Below, piece by piece: positions 27,671-36,670 of a stretch of DNA of 64,000 nt. Every line of letters begins with the position of its first letter. The stretch's first letter is position 1. The DNA is from Campylobacter vicugnae. GTDB taxonomy: Bacteria; Campylobacterota; Campylobacteria; Campylobacterales; Campylobacteraceae. The notes beneath the pieces were generated by a model. The model saw only the letters and a list, made by a program, of their open reading frames with translations. It was not told where the DNA came from and made no database searches. The translations under genes were made by a program, and so were the position numbers. The stretch is from positions 310,001 to 374,000 of the forward strand of contig NZ_CP018793.1 in assembly GCF_002139875.1 (NCBI RefSeq), read 5' to 3'.

Positions 27671-28315
27671 TTATACCTCGCTATCTTTAATGATATTGCC
27701 TAAATCCATCTCGACAACACGATTTACTATGCCTTTGACTTCGCTTATTCTGTGAGAGATAAAAATAAGTGTGTGAGATTGAAATTTGGATTTTAATATA
27801 TTTATAAATTTCTCTCTAGCTTGAGGATCGAGATTGGCAGTAGGTTCATCAAAGAGTATAGTCTTTGAATCTCTTGCAAGAGCTAGAGCGATTAATACCT
27901 TTTGCTTCATACCGCCTGAGAGTTTGTAAAAAGGCTTTTTATGCTCTTTTTCATAGTTTAGATCTAACTCTTTTAGATAATTTATTATATTGTTTAGATC
28001 TGTTTTGGTTGAGCTTATAGAGTATTCACATAGTTGAGCGACACTAAGCCTAAGAGGTGGTGGAGTTTGAGGGACGAAACTTAGATATCTTAAAGCATTT
28101 TTTCTATCTATAATTGGATTGATATTATCTATGAATATAGAGCCACTATCGCAGATTAACTCACCTAATATCGCCTTCATTAAAGTAGATTTTCCAGCTC
28201 CATTTTGTCCCATTATTAGAACCTTTTGACCATCTTGAATGTTTAAATTTAGGTTATTTAGAATAATTTGAGAGCCAAATTTTTTAGTTAAGTTTTCTAT
28301 TTTTATCAATATCAA
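27671..28315 (-). CDS. nosF: ABC transporter ATPase NosF
   Basis: A 214-residue ABC ATPase with Walker A GQNGAGKST near 36-44, Q-loop FVPQTPPPL, signature LSGGMKQKVLIALALA near 128-143, Walker B TILFDEPTANLDP and H-loop FISHR. It drives NosY. NosF and NosY lie between nosH and nosL as in the Wolinella nos cluster. Confidence 0.93.
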   Translation of the reverse strand: MILIKIENLTKKFGSQIILNNLNLNIQDGQKVLIMGQNGAGKSTLMKAILGELICDSGSIFIDNINPIIDRKNALRYLSFVPQTPPPLRLSVAQLCEYSISSTKTDLNNIINYLKELDLNYEKEHKKPFYKLSGGMKQKVLIALALARDSKTILFDEPTANLDPQAREKFINILKSKFQSHTLIFISHRISEVKGIVNRVVEMDLGNIIKDSEV

Positions 28316-28318
28316 TCC

Positions 28319-29215
28319 TTATAAAAGCTTTTTAAGCCTATTTTCGTAATTTAAAGCATCTTGATGGCATACATCGATACATCTACCGCACATAGTGCAA
28401 TCCCCGCTTATTATACTAAATTTCTCTCCTGGAATATCTTTATTCTTAGACTTTGTAATTTCTAGAACTTTTGGGACAATGCAAACATCCATACATACAG
28501 CACAGTGATCGCATTTTTCCTTATTCCAGCTAACTTTTATAGCTCTAAATTTAGATAATAATGAATATAGTGTTCCAATAGGACAAACATATCTACACCA
28601 AAATCTTCTACTAAAGAATACTTCAGCTAAAAATACTAAAACAGCCCACCAAATCGCAGCACTATATCCATATATAATAAATCTTGATACTATACCTACA
28701 ACATTAAAAATCTCAAATATTAAATATCCACTCACTAAGCTTAAAATCCAAAAAATTATCAAAAATACATATCTTATTTTTGTATCAAATTCTCTTTTTT
28801 TGATTATTTTTTTACTAACTAATTTAGCATTTAATCTCTCGGCAAATTCGCCAAAAAAATTATATGGACAGACCCACGAACAAAAAGCACGCCCAGCAAA
28901 AAGCATATAAAAAGCCAAAATAGTAAATGTACCAATAAGTAAATTTATAGGTAATTGTCCTCTGCTAAGTATAACTTCGGTGGTGATAAACGGATCGGCT
29001 AGATGAAAGCCTAACATTCTAGACCCAGTGATATCGCCTTCAATAACTTGAATATCTGCTACAAATGAAAGCACAAACAAAAGATGAATCAAAATCATAG
29101 TAAAATATCGGTAAAATCTTATACTAGGACGCTTTTTGCCATCTTTTGTTGTGCTTATAAAAGTAGAGAAAAAACTAGCATTTGCTACTGTTTGGCGGCC
29201 TTGATATTTATTCAT
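28319..29215 (-). CDS. nosH: NapH-like quinol dehydrogenase membrane protein NosH
   Basis: A 298-residue integral membrane iron-sulfur protein with about four to five helices. Paired CxxxCP motifs CSWVCPYNFFGE and CRYVCPIGTLYS face the cytoplasm, and two C-terminal [4Fe-4S] motifs are present, CDHCAVCMDVCIVP and CTMCGRCIDVCHQ. By homology with NapH it oxidises menaquinol and passes electrons to NosG. Its place after nosC2 is that of Wolinella. Confidence 0.9.
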   Translation of the reverse strand: MNKYQGRQTVANASFFSTFISTTKDGKKRPSIRFYRYFTMILIHLLFVLSFVADIQVIEGDITGSRMLGFHLADPFITTEVILSRGQLPINLLIGTFTILAFYMLFAGRAFCSWVCPYNFFGEFAERLNAKLVSKKIIKKREFDTKIRYVFLIIFWILSLVSGYLIFEIFNVVGIVSRFIIYGYSAAIWWAVLVFLAEVFFSRRFWCRYVCPIGTLYSLLSKFRAIKVSWNKEKCDHCAVCMDVCIVPKVLEITKSKNKDIPGEKFSIISGDCTMCGRCIDVCHQDALNYENRLKKLL

Positions 29216-29220
29216 GATAT

Positions 29221-29670
29221 TTATTTAAATTTAGATATCTCTTCAGCTAGAATTGTTAAATTCTCATCGCTGACATTATCTAAAAGTCCTTCCATTAAAC
29301 TATTTGGTATTTTACCAGCTTTATACTCATTTAATCTAGCTAAAATATCTTCTTTGCTTCTGCCAATGATTGATGGAGCTAAGATTCCAGAGCCATCTTT
29401 AGCATGGCATGGTGCGCAACTTTGTAAATATAGCTTGCTTACTCCATCGCTGCTTACAGATACGCTTTGCTTTAACTCTTTAATCTTATTTAACTCATCG
29501 CTTGTTTGAAACTCACTTGAACTACTAGTAGTTTGCGTAACTGGCTTTGGTTCATTTTTTACTGGTTCTTGTGTTGCTTGAGTTGGGCTATCAGAGCTAA
29601 ACAACATAAAAAGCATTAAAACAACAATCAAACCGCCCAAAAATAGAGCTATTACTTTGCCTATATTCAT
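29221..29670 (-). CDS. nosC2: Monohaem cytochrome c NosC2
   Basis: A 149-residue c-type cytochrome. It is anchored by an N-terminal helix (about 5-24), followed by a Pro/Thr/Glu linker and a haem c domain with CAPCH near 84-88 and an axial Met candidate in GLLDNV or IPNSLMEG near the end. It is one of two small cytochromes thought to carry electrons toward NosZ. It overlaps the preceding nosC1 gene by four bases. Confidence 0.87.
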   Translation of the reverse strand: MNIGKVIALFLGGLIVVLMLFMLFSSDSPTQATQEPVKNEPKPVTQTTSSSSEFQTSDELNKIKELKQSVSVSSDGVSKLYLQSCAPCHAKDGSGILAPSIIGRSKEDILARLNEYKAGKIPNSLMEGLLDNVSDENLTILAEEISKFK

Positions 29671-30212
29671 TTTTTACTCCTAAATTGTTCATTGAATTGG
29701 CTAATTTCATTGGCAATATCTGCCACCTCTTTATCATCCATTGATTTTACAAGATCTGCCATTAATATATTGGCTTTTGTTTTAGTGCGATATGCAATTA
29801 TCATATCATATATCTGCTCGCTTGTCTTATCTAATAGCGATGGACCAATGATTCCATTAGCGTAATCATCATGGCAGGCTGAGCATTTGGTAATGAAATT
29901 TTTACTTAATTGGCCTCTTAGTAAGGCTTTATTTATACTTTGAAGTGGTGGCCTAGTAAAGGCAATAGCGCCAATAGATTTTGTAGTTTCATTTGATTCG
30001 CCAACTCCAAATTTGATATTTTTCTTTCCATCTATATCATATACGACCCATTCATCAGATTTTGTTTGATTAGCACTGCTACCTTTTTTGATTGTAATTG
30101 AGTTTGTAGTAGCTGTTTTGTTTGACTCTTGCGGATCGTTTTTAATATTTTGTTCACTTGAACATCCTATAAGTATTATTGCACTTAGTATAATCGTAAT
30201 TGACTTTTTCAT
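29667..30212 (-). CDS. nosC1: Monohaem cytochrome c lipoprotein NosC1
   Basis: A 181-residue protein. The start has a lipobox (LIGCS) with the lipidated Cys near 17, so the protein should be membrane-tethered. After a polar linker comes the haem c site CSACHDDYANGIIGPSLL near 113-117. Its paralogue NosC2 follows directly. The two would link the NosGH quinol dehydrogenase to NosZ, although this has not been shown for every species. Confidence 0.87.
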   Translation of the reverse strand: MKKSITIILSAIILIGCSSEQNIKNDPQESNKTATTNSITIKKGSSANQTKSDEWVVYDIDGKKNIKFGVGESNETTKSIGAIAFTRPPLQSINKALLRGQLSKNFITKCSACHDDYANGIIGPSLLDKTSEQIYDMIIAYRTKTKANILMADLVKSMDDKEVADIANEISQFNEQFRSKK

Positions 30213-30892
30213 TTTGATTCCTCATAAATTTCGCTATAGCTTTTTTGTGGTAAGATTTCAATCACTCCAGCAAAGCACACCTCTTGACAGACTCCACATC
30301 CTACGCAATTTGACTCTATTTTTACAACCTTTTTTTCATTTAGTTGTATAAAACTTATAGCCTCATCAACTGGACAAGAATTTACACATAATGAGCAGCT
30401 TTTATCAATATTATCTTCTATAATCTTTTTAGCATCGCTCTCTCTTTGGTTATAGGTTTGGCGATTTAGTAAGATGCTAATATCATCTTGACTTACATTT
30501 TTATTTAGCGTTGCATAGCATTTTTGTATATCTCTTACTACAGCAACTCCCATTTTAACATCTTTTATAGAGTTTATACTATGGTCTAGTGCACCACTAG
30601 GACAGGCTAATACACAAGGAAATAGATCGCATAGATAGCAGCCTCTTTTGCTTGGATCGATATATGCTGAGGCTAAATTTATCCCATCATCAAGCCCCAA
30701 AAGTTCAATGCTATGATATGGACAGACTTGAACACACTGGCCACATTTGATGCATAAAGATTCAAAATTCTTAACACTTCCTGGTGGTCTAAGGTGTAGT
30801 TTTGGTTCATAGAATTTATTTATTAAAACTCCACTACCAGCAGCACATCCAATCGCAGCAATGCTAAAAATGCTAAACTCTCTTCTATTCAT
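30209..30892 (-). CDS. nosG: NapG-like ferredoxin NosG
   Basis: A 227-residue periplasmic iron-sulfur protein. The start MNRREFSIFSIAAIGCAAG is a Tat-type signal (RR motif then a hydrophobic stretch), consistent with export of a folded cluster protein. Four [4Fe-4S] motifs are visible: CIKCGQCVQVCP, CYLCDLFPCVLACP, CSLCVNSCP and CVGCGVCQEVC. By analogy with NapG it accepts electrons from NosH. It overlaps nosD by eight bases. Confidence 0.92.
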   Translation of the reverse strand: MNRREFSIFSIAAIGCAAGSGVLINKFYEPKLHLRPPGSVKNFESLCIKCGQCVQVCPYHSIELLGLDDGINLASAYIDPSKRGCYLCDLFPCVLACPSGALDHSINSIKDVKMGVAVVRDIQKCYATLNKNVSQDDISILLNRQTYNQRESDAKKIIEDNIDKSCSLCVNSCPVDEAISFIQLNEKKVVKIESNCVGCGVCQEVCFAGVIEILPQKSYSEIYEESK

Positions 30893-32099
30893 GATATGGC
30901 TCCATATGCGGACTTGTATCTGTGATTAATAGCTCTGGTTCAGAAAATGGGGCGAGTTTAGAGATGAAGTTTAAAATACTCATAATAGCACTTCCATAAA
31001 ATAGTCTTAAATTTGGATAGTATTGCCAAAGTGAGTCAAGATAGGTAAAATTCTTATACTCTATATCACCAATTCCATCTTTATCTCTATCAAATCCAGC
31101 ATAATCATCAAAGTAATTATTACTCCACTCATTTATATCAATTTTAGAACCAGGAGTATCATTTATAGCGACTTCCATATTGCCTATAAAATCATTACGA
31201 TTAAATATGCTTTTATGCTGAGTAGCATGGAATTGAACTCCAACTGTGTTATATAGTATCTGATTATCTTCATAAACATTTGTAGTGCCTGGTTGAAACG
31301 GGGATTGGTCTAGATATAATCCTCTAGCATTATAGGCTAATATATTATCTTGTATTATAAAATCACTAGTATCTTTCATACCAATACCAACTCCAAAGGC
31401 ACCAGTAGAGTTTAAAACTTGATTTTTTCTAGCAGTTGTTCCTGAGGAGAACATAAAAAATATACCAACAGAGTTGTATTTAAATATATTTTCTTCAACT
31501 AAATTCTTTCCAGCATACATAAAGTGTAGTGAATATCTGCCATATTCGCCATAATTTTTAAGAATTTTATTATTACTAGAATACCATACAACCATATCTC
31601 TGCTTTTGTATAGATGATTATTTTGTATTATATTATCATGGCTATACCATAGACGAATTCCATCACCTCTAAGACCTAAATCAACTGGCTTTGATGTGAT
31701 ATAATTATCAACTATTTTAGAGTCATTACACTGTTTAAAATTAACACCAAAAAGCGAATCTTTAATAATATTATTTATAATCTCAATCTTATTTGCTTTA
31801 TCGCAGCTTATGGCTGAATCTATTGTAGTGTGGGAGTTTCCGCTATTTTCTATGGTTAAATTTAATAGCTTTACTCCTGGGCTTGTGATTTTTATCACAT
31901 CGCCTTTTCCATCGCCTTTTATTATCGCACTTTTATCTTTTCCATCTATAGTAATTGGCTTATTTATAATGATATTACCACTATAAACTCCACTGCCAAG
32001 CTCTATTATATCTCCACTACTTGCACTATCTATAGCATCTTGTAGGTCATTTCCAAAAGTAAAGCTATATAGTAGAGCTATTAGGCAGAGTTTTTTCAC
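30885..32099 (-). CDS. nosD: NosD, periplasmic copper-site assembly protein
   Basis: A 404-residue protein with a Sec signal peptide (KKLCLIALLYSFTFG) and a right-handed beta-helix of the CASH/pectate-lyase type, seen as repeated N-I/V-I-x-D/N-N ladder segments such as IINNIIKDSLFGVNF, IVDNYITSK and IIQNNHLYKSRDMVV. It is the periplasmic part of NosDFY and is needed to assemble CuZ. It overlaps nosB and nosG by four and eight bases. Confidence 0.93.
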   Translation of the reverse strand: MKKLCLIALLYSFTFGNDLQDAIDSASSGDIIELGSGVYSGNIIINKPITIDGKDKSAIIKGDGKGDVIKITSPGVKLLNLTIENSGNSHTTIDSAISCDKANKIEIINNIIKDSLFGVNFKQCNDSKIVDNYITSKPVDLGLRGDGIRLWYSHDNIIQNNHLYKSRDMVVWYSSNNKILKNYGEYGRYSLHFMYAGKNLVEENIFKYNSVGIFFMFSSGTTARKNQVLNSTGAFGVGIGMKDTSDFIIQDNILAYNARGLYLDQSPFQPGTTNVYEDNQILYNTVGVQFHATQHKSIFNRNDFIGNMEVAINDTPGSKIDINEWSNNYFDDYAGFDRDKDGIGDIEYKNFTYLDSLWQYYPNLRLFYGSAIMSILNFISKLAPFSEPELLITDTSPHMEPYHE

Positions 32100-32857
32100 G
32101 CATTTTCCTTAAGATATTTATTTTTAGAAAATATTGCTAAAATCGATAAAACACTCATAGCAATCATAACCCAAAATCCTATGGTAGGATATGAATGAGT
32201 GGTAAATTGTGCCACTTTACCATCGCCTAGAGCTGTTGGCATAAATGGTTTAATCTTAAATGCGCCCCACTCTTGCATATTATGACCATACCAGTATAGC
32301 CAGCCAGTAAATGCACTCATAAATAGTACTGGAGCGATAATTGTAGGGATTAGTAATAGCGAATTTCCTTTGCCGTTATAGTATAGATATAGCAACATAA
32401 AGATAGTTGCAATAAGCAAATAGTATGGCGCAATTGCTCTTTCTACATTGCCACCATGCTCCATAGGATACATACCTATATAGTGGTTTATAGTATTCAT
32501 TTCATGCACATCACCACTATAACCATCTACATGAAAATATACTGGAATTCCATCTGGAAAGGCCTCTTTAGGATAGTTAGGAGCCTCTAAAGATACATAC
32601 CATATAGGGAGGCTTGGTACTCCAATTTCAGATCTTGTTTCTATCATTTTTGCTAAATCATTTCTAACTTCTGGTGCCATTAGATGATTTTTATATTGAA
32701 TTTTAGTGTAGAGATTATAGATTGGATATACATAACTTGGAATCTCAGCACCATTTTTAATCTTATTGGCTACACCATGATATGCAATTACAGGAATAGT
32801 AAATCCCACAGTCATTAAAATTAGAGCTAGTATGGTATAGAGTTGATACCTTTTCAT
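32096..32857 (-). CDS. nosB: NosB, multi-spanning membrane protein of clade II nos clusters
   Basis: A 253-residue protein with one N-terminal helix (about 7-29), a periplasmic loop of about 110 residues (with VYFHVDGYSGDVHEMN) and three further helices near 145-163, 170-193 and 220-243. NosB sits between nosZ and nosD only in clade II clusters such as that of Wolinella, and has been proposed to take part in electron transfer or NosZ maturation. The name rests on that gene order and the topology. Confidence 0.8.
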   Translation of the reverse strand: MKRYQLYTILALILMTVGFTIPVIAYHGVANKIKNGAEIPSYVYPIYNLYTKIQYKNHLMAPEVRNDLAKMIETRSEIGVPSLPIWYVSLEAPNYPKEAFPDGIPVYFHVDGYSGDVHEMNTINHYIGMYPMEHGGNVERAIAPYYLLIATIFMLLYLYYNGKGNSLLLIPTIIAPVLFMSAFTGWLYWYGHNMQEWGAFKIKPFMPTALGDGKVAQFTTHSYPTIGFWVMIAMSVLSILAIFSKNKYLKENA

Positions 32858-32916
32858 TTTTACTCCTTTAATTAAATTTACTATCAGTCCATCTGGGCGG
32901 ATAATAAATTTAATTA

Positions 32917-32939
32917 ATGAGGCGGAATCTCCGCCCCAT
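32917..32939 (-). terminator. Stem-loop between nosZ and nosB
   Basis: On the minus strand ATGGGGCGGA and TTCCGCCTCAT form a ten-pair stem with one G-T pair and a three-base loop, 11 bases after the nosZ stop. No strong T run follows, so it probably attenuates transcription or protects the 3' end of nosZ mRNA, making NosZ more abundant than its accessory proteins. Confidence 0.55.
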
Positions 32940-32949
32940 TTGCTAAATT

Positions 32950-35544
32950 TTAATACAATCCAGCATTTTCATCGATCCATTTTAGATACTCAATTATATC
33001 TTTGATCTCTTGGTCAGTCATATGTTGATTTGGCATTCTTAGATTAAAGAAGTTAATCATAGCTTTAACATAATCTTCTTCATATTTGCTAGCTGGGTCT
33101 TTAATAAAATCAAACACCCATTGTTCAGCATTTTCATGTCTTAGAAGAACACCGGTTAAATCTGGACCTGAACTTACTTGGCCAATAACATGGCAACCAT
33201 TACATCCGCCTTTTAAATAAGCTTCTTCACCACGAGCTTGCACAGCTGTCATAGGTGTAGCAAGGGCTTTTGTTAGGTTGTTTTTAGCTCTTAGACCAAC
33301 ATCAGCAGTTTTAACCATATATTGCCATACTTGATACTCCCAAAGAATAGCGCCATTGACATCGCCTTTTTTATAAGCTTCATCAGCTTTTGCTTTTACT
33401 TCAGGAATTTTGCCATATTGATCTAGTGCATCTTCAACAAGTTGTTTAACTTTTGGATATTTCTCAAAGTGTTTCTCTTTTAGGAATTTTACAACACTTT
33501 GGATAACATCATCAGTTGCTTTATTTGTAGCGATTACTTTTTTGTATTCAGCTTCTAATTGAGCTGGGCTTAACTCTTTTAGTTTTGCTTTTTTGACTGA
33601 TTCATATTTTTTCTTAGGATCTTTGACATATAGATATCCCATCATCTCTAGATGTAAAGCAGAACAAAACTCAGTACAGTAGTAAGGGAATACGCCTTCC
33701 ATATCAGCTTTGAAATTCACGCTTGCAGTTTTACCAGGCTCTATAGATGCATGAACATTATATAAGTCAATTGCAAAGCCGTGAGTCTCATCTTGAGCTC
33801 TTTCTAAGTTAGTTAGATAGATAGTAACATTATCATCTTTATTTACTTCTATATGCTCAGGATTTATATGGCTTCTAACAAGAGTAGCATATACAGTTAC
33901 ATTTTTGCCATTTCTTTCAATTCTTTCTTGGCCTGCTAATGTCATACCTTCTGATTGCTCACCTGTTCTTGAGTTTGTACCCATTTTGTATGTCATTGCA
34001 GGTTTTAATTTACTAGCTGCAATTGAGATAACATCATGAGGTTCTCCAAGAGGAATTGGCATATCATAGATTAGCTCCATTTTTGCACCAGTTATATCGA
34101 TTAATTGGTGATTTTGTGGATGAAGTGGGCCTACTGGATTAAATCTATCAATTGATAATTTATCAAGAGCTAGAGCATATTTTCCAATAGGTTTAGCAGA
34201 TTTACCTTCCATTGTATCAAGGTGTCCGATATTATAATGGACATTTACTCTATCTAGAGTTTTTAGCTTTTTATAATCCCATTTTACGATTTGACTATCT
34301 ACATATAGTGAGGTATAAACCACGCCATCTTTAGAATCAAAAGAGTTATGAAGTGGTCCAAGGCCTAGTTCTACTTGACCATGCAAAGATTTTTGCATAT
34401 CTAAAATTGGAATTCCAAAAGGATCTTTACCTGCAAATTCTTTTTTATCTATTAAAGCTTTCATCTTTCTAAAGTCATATACGCTAGCGTGAGTATCTAG
34501 CTTTCCGCCTACTAGGATATATCTACCATCAGGGCTTACATCTACACCGTGTGGAGATTTTGGTTCTGGAACTAAAAATAGTGCATTATTAGCTACAGCT
34601 ACACTAATAGGAATAACTCTGTGATTGTTGATTATTTTGTAATTTTTAGGATCTTTTGCTAGCTTTTCTAGAATTTGCCAGTTATACATATGCATGTAGT
34701 CAGTATCATTTCTACTCATACCAGCTTCAAATGGAGGAAGACCCTTTTCAATACCACCAGTATACATTTCTGAGTTAAAGCTATTTGTAAATGCCCAACC
34801 CATTGATTCACCCTTACCAGCGTCGCTTAAGTCTTGCATATATGGAGGAAGCTCAAGTGAAAATGAAGCTTTTTCATCAATTTTACCTTTTGGATAATCA
34901 AATTTCCAAAATGTAATCGCACCTCTATATACAGACTCATACTCTTCGATTGGATGATAATTATTATCTAATGGAGCTGCGTATTGGCTAGCTTCGATTA
35001 CATACTCTGTATTTGGAGTAACAAAACTTCCACCGTGTTCACTTTTCATGATTGGATTTACCACGATTTGAGTGGTTTCAAAATCATGAAGATTGATTAC
35101 AGCTGTTCTTGGGTTTGCTTTATCGTTGATAAATAGATAATCACCCACATATTCACCATTTTTTTCTGTGAAATTTGGATGGTGAGTATCACCCCAAGTT
35201 ATATCTTTACCCCTAATAGCTCCACCTTTTAGCACAGCTTTACTCTCATTATCGTAGCCATAACCTTGCCATGGCTCTGGAGTAAATACACCTATGTATT
35301 TATAGATTCTCATAGATGGAACACCATATACGATTACTTGACCACTTTGACCGCCAGAACTAAAGACGATATATTCGTCTTTGCGTCCACTTGGTTGATA
35401 GGTTTTAGCCGCAGCTAAAATATCCTTCTCACTCAAGTTACGCTCTTTCATGATAGTTTCAAGCTCGCTAGCACCAAAAAGACTAGATAAGCTCAAACAT
35501 AAGCCAGCGCCAAGCACTAATGGCTTTTTGATAAAACTATACAT
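32950..35544 (-). CDS. nosZ: Nitrous oxide reductase with C-terminal cytochrome c domain (clade II)
   Basis: An 864-residue enzyme that reduces N2O to N2 in the periplasm. The start (FIKKPLVLGAGLCLSLSSLFGAS) is a Sec-type rather than Tat signal, a mark of clade II. An N-terminal seven-blade propeller holds the His ligands of CuZ (such as GDTHHPNF near 120 and LGPLHNSFDS). The CuA motif YYCTEFCSALHLEMMG is near 625-640. A C-terminal haem c domain with CNGCH at 781-785 makes it a cNosZ, as in Wolinella. AAGGAG precedes the ATG. It lies 30 bases after the beta-propeller gene. Confidence 0.97.
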   Translation of the reverse strand: MYSFIKKPLVLGAGLCLSLSSLFGASELETIMKERNLSEKDILAAAKTYQPSGRKDEYIVFSSGGQSGQVIVYGVPSMRIYKYIGVFTPEPWQGYGYDNESKAVLKGGAIRGKDITWGDTHHPNFTEKNGEYVGDYLFINDKANPRTAVINLHDFETTQIVVNPIMKSEHGGSFVTPNTEYVIEASQYAAPLDNNYHPIEEYESVYRGAITFWKFDYPKGKIDEKASFSLELPPYMQDLSDAGKGESMGWAFTNSFNSEMYTGGIEKGLPPFEAGMSRNDTDYMHMYNWQILEKLAKDPKNYKIINNHRVIPISVAVANNALFLVPEPKSPHGVDVSPDGRYILVGGKLDTHASVYDFRKMKALIDKKEFAGKDPFGIPILDMQKSLHGQVELGLGPLHNSFDSKDGVVYTSLYVDSQIVKWDYKKLKTLDRVNVHYNIGHLDTMEGKSAKPIGKYALALDKLSIDRFNPVGPLHPQNHQLIDITGAKMELIYDMPIPLGEPHDVISIAASKLKPAMTYKMGTNSRTGEQSEGMTLAGQERIERNGKNVTVYATLVRSHINPEHIEVNKDDNVTIYLTNLERAQDETHGFAIDLYNVHASIEPGKTASVNFKADMEGVFPYYCTEFCSALHLEMMGYLYVKDPKKKYESVKKAKLKELSPAQLEAEYKKVIATNKATDDVIQSVVKFLKEKHFEKYPKVKQLVEDALDQYGKIPEVKAKADEAYKKGDVNGAILWEYQVWQYMVKTADVGLRAKNNLTKALATPMTAVQARGEEAYLKGGCNGCHVIGQVSSGPDLTGVLLRHENAEQWVFDFIKDPASKYEEDYVKAMINFFNLRMPNQHMTDQEIKDIIEYLKWIDENAGLY

Positions 35545-35574
35545 AAAGCTCTCCTTTTATAGAATTTGTATCAA

Positions 35575-36441
35575 TTACTCAATACCAAAATTACAAGAAA
35601 AAATAGCACTATTCCATAGTATAACTTGGCTATTTTTACTAATAAATATATCCAAAATTGAATCATAGCCGATTTTTGTACTATTTTTTAAATTTAGATT
35701 TAAATCATAAATATATAAATTTGAATCCCAATCGCCAATATAAATATTATCTTTATAAATTTTTATTGTGCTTATTTGGTTGTTTGAGATTTTATAAATT
35801 TTATCTTTATAGATTATATTGCCATCTATTAGTCCTATGATTAGTTCTTGATTTAAATCCATCATTGCAGTTGGTAAATTTGATGTTTGCATAATTTTGT
35901 CAATTTTTAGTGTATCTAATTCAACTTTATATATATTTCTATCAAAACTAGCGATATAAAGAGCGTTGCCAATTATATGTGTAGTAGTTATCTTTGAATT
36001 TAGGTTTAAATTTGATTTTTTATATATATTATTAATTGTATCATAGATTATTAAAGTTGCATTGCCAAGAGTAAATATAATCTTATCTTTAATAAAATTT
36101 ATAGATGTAATGCCATCTATTATATTGGTTTTTGTCGGGTCAATTAGGATTGATTTAACCCCCCCCCTTGGGTTAATTTGTATAGCATAGCCACTATCTA
36201 GGCCAATTATAAGATTTGAATTATTAAATTTAATTACATTGATTTTATCAGATTTTACATCCATTGAAGATAGGATTTTGTAAGTTTTAAGATCTGCTAT
36301 ATATAAATTTTTTAGATTACTATATGCTACTTGTGTTTGGCTAACATCTACGCTATTTATATCATTACTAGATTTTTGCACTAGTTGGCACTTTGCAAAG
36401 CCTATTATAACAAATACAAAGATACAAAGTAAAATTTTCAT
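35575..36441 (-). CDS. NapL-like periplasmic beta-propeller protein, phase-variable candidate
   Basis: A 288-residue protein with a signal peptide (KILLCIFVFVIIGFAKC) and repeated short strands of WD/PQQ-like type (KNLYIADLKTYKIL, ALYIASFDRNIYKV, DNIYIGDWDSNLYIYD). It resembles NapL, a propeller protein of epsilonproteobacterial nap operons, but has no assigned biochemical role. It is the first gene of the nos run, 30 bases ahead of nosZ. Codons 92-94 lie in a run of nine G that leaves the frame open here, so slipped-strand mispairing could switch it off. In that state downstream nosZ expression might also fall through polarity. Confidence 0.7.
   Translation of the reverse strand: MKILLCIFVFVIIGFAKCQLVQKSSNDINSVDVSQTQVAYSNLKNLYIADLKTYKILSSMDVKSDKINVIKFNNSNLIIGLDSGYAIQINPRGGVKSILIDPTKTNIIDGITSINFIKDKIIFTLGNATLIIYDTINNIYKKSNLNLNSKITTTHIIGNALYIASFDRNIYKVELDTLKIDKIMQTSNLPTAMMDLNQELIIGLIDGNIIYKDKIYKISNNQISTIKIYKDNIYIGDWDSNLYIYDLNLNLKNSTKIGYDSILDIFISKNSQVILWNSAIFSCNFGIE
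36159..36167 (-). repeat. Poly-G(9) tract inside the NapL-like gene
   Basis: Nine consecutive C on the plus strand are nine G in the coding strand, read as part of PRGGV. G/C runs of eight or more are rare in this AT-rich DNA and are the typical phase-variable contingency repeats of Campylobacter. The current length keeps the gene in frame. Confidence 0.85.
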
Positions 36442-36493
36442 ACCTTAATCTTTCTATCTTATTAATTTTTATAATGTTATTACATAATTTATA

Positions 36494-36499
36494 ATTATA
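36494..36499 (-). promoter_or_regulatory. -10 promoter element of the nos run
   Basis: On the minus strand TGATATAAT lies about 53 bases upstream of the NapL-like start codon and is the best -10 in the 229-base gap. I see no clear FNR/CRP-type operator. This is the likely main promoter for NapL-like, nosZ and the rest of the cluster. Confidence 0.5.
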
Positions 36500-36640
36500 T
36501 CATATTTTTTTCTAAATGATTATTGAAATTATTAAATTTATTAATTAAATTTGTATATTTATTACAATATGTAATTTATAAATATTAAAATTATGTTGAT
36601 AATAATCTTGGATTTAAAAAGTGTATTAAATTTAGATGAG

Positions 36641-36664
36641 GTAGCTAGGCGAATTCGCCTAGCT
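36641..36664. terminator. 24-base perfect palindrome after the DASS transporter gene
   Basis: TAGCTAGGCG, AATT, CGCCTAGCTA is an exact palindrome beginning seven bases after the transporter stop on the minus strand. It should form a strong hairpin, but no T run follows in either direction, so it may be a transcript-stabilising end or a protein-binding site rather than a standard terminator. Confidence 0.5.
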
Positions 36665-36670
36665 AAAAAA

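Noticed and set aside
35575-36441. NosX or NosR as the first gene of the nos run
   Set aside because: The protein lacks flavin-transfer, FMN-binding and iron-sulfur motifs and instead shows propeller strands, closer to NapL.
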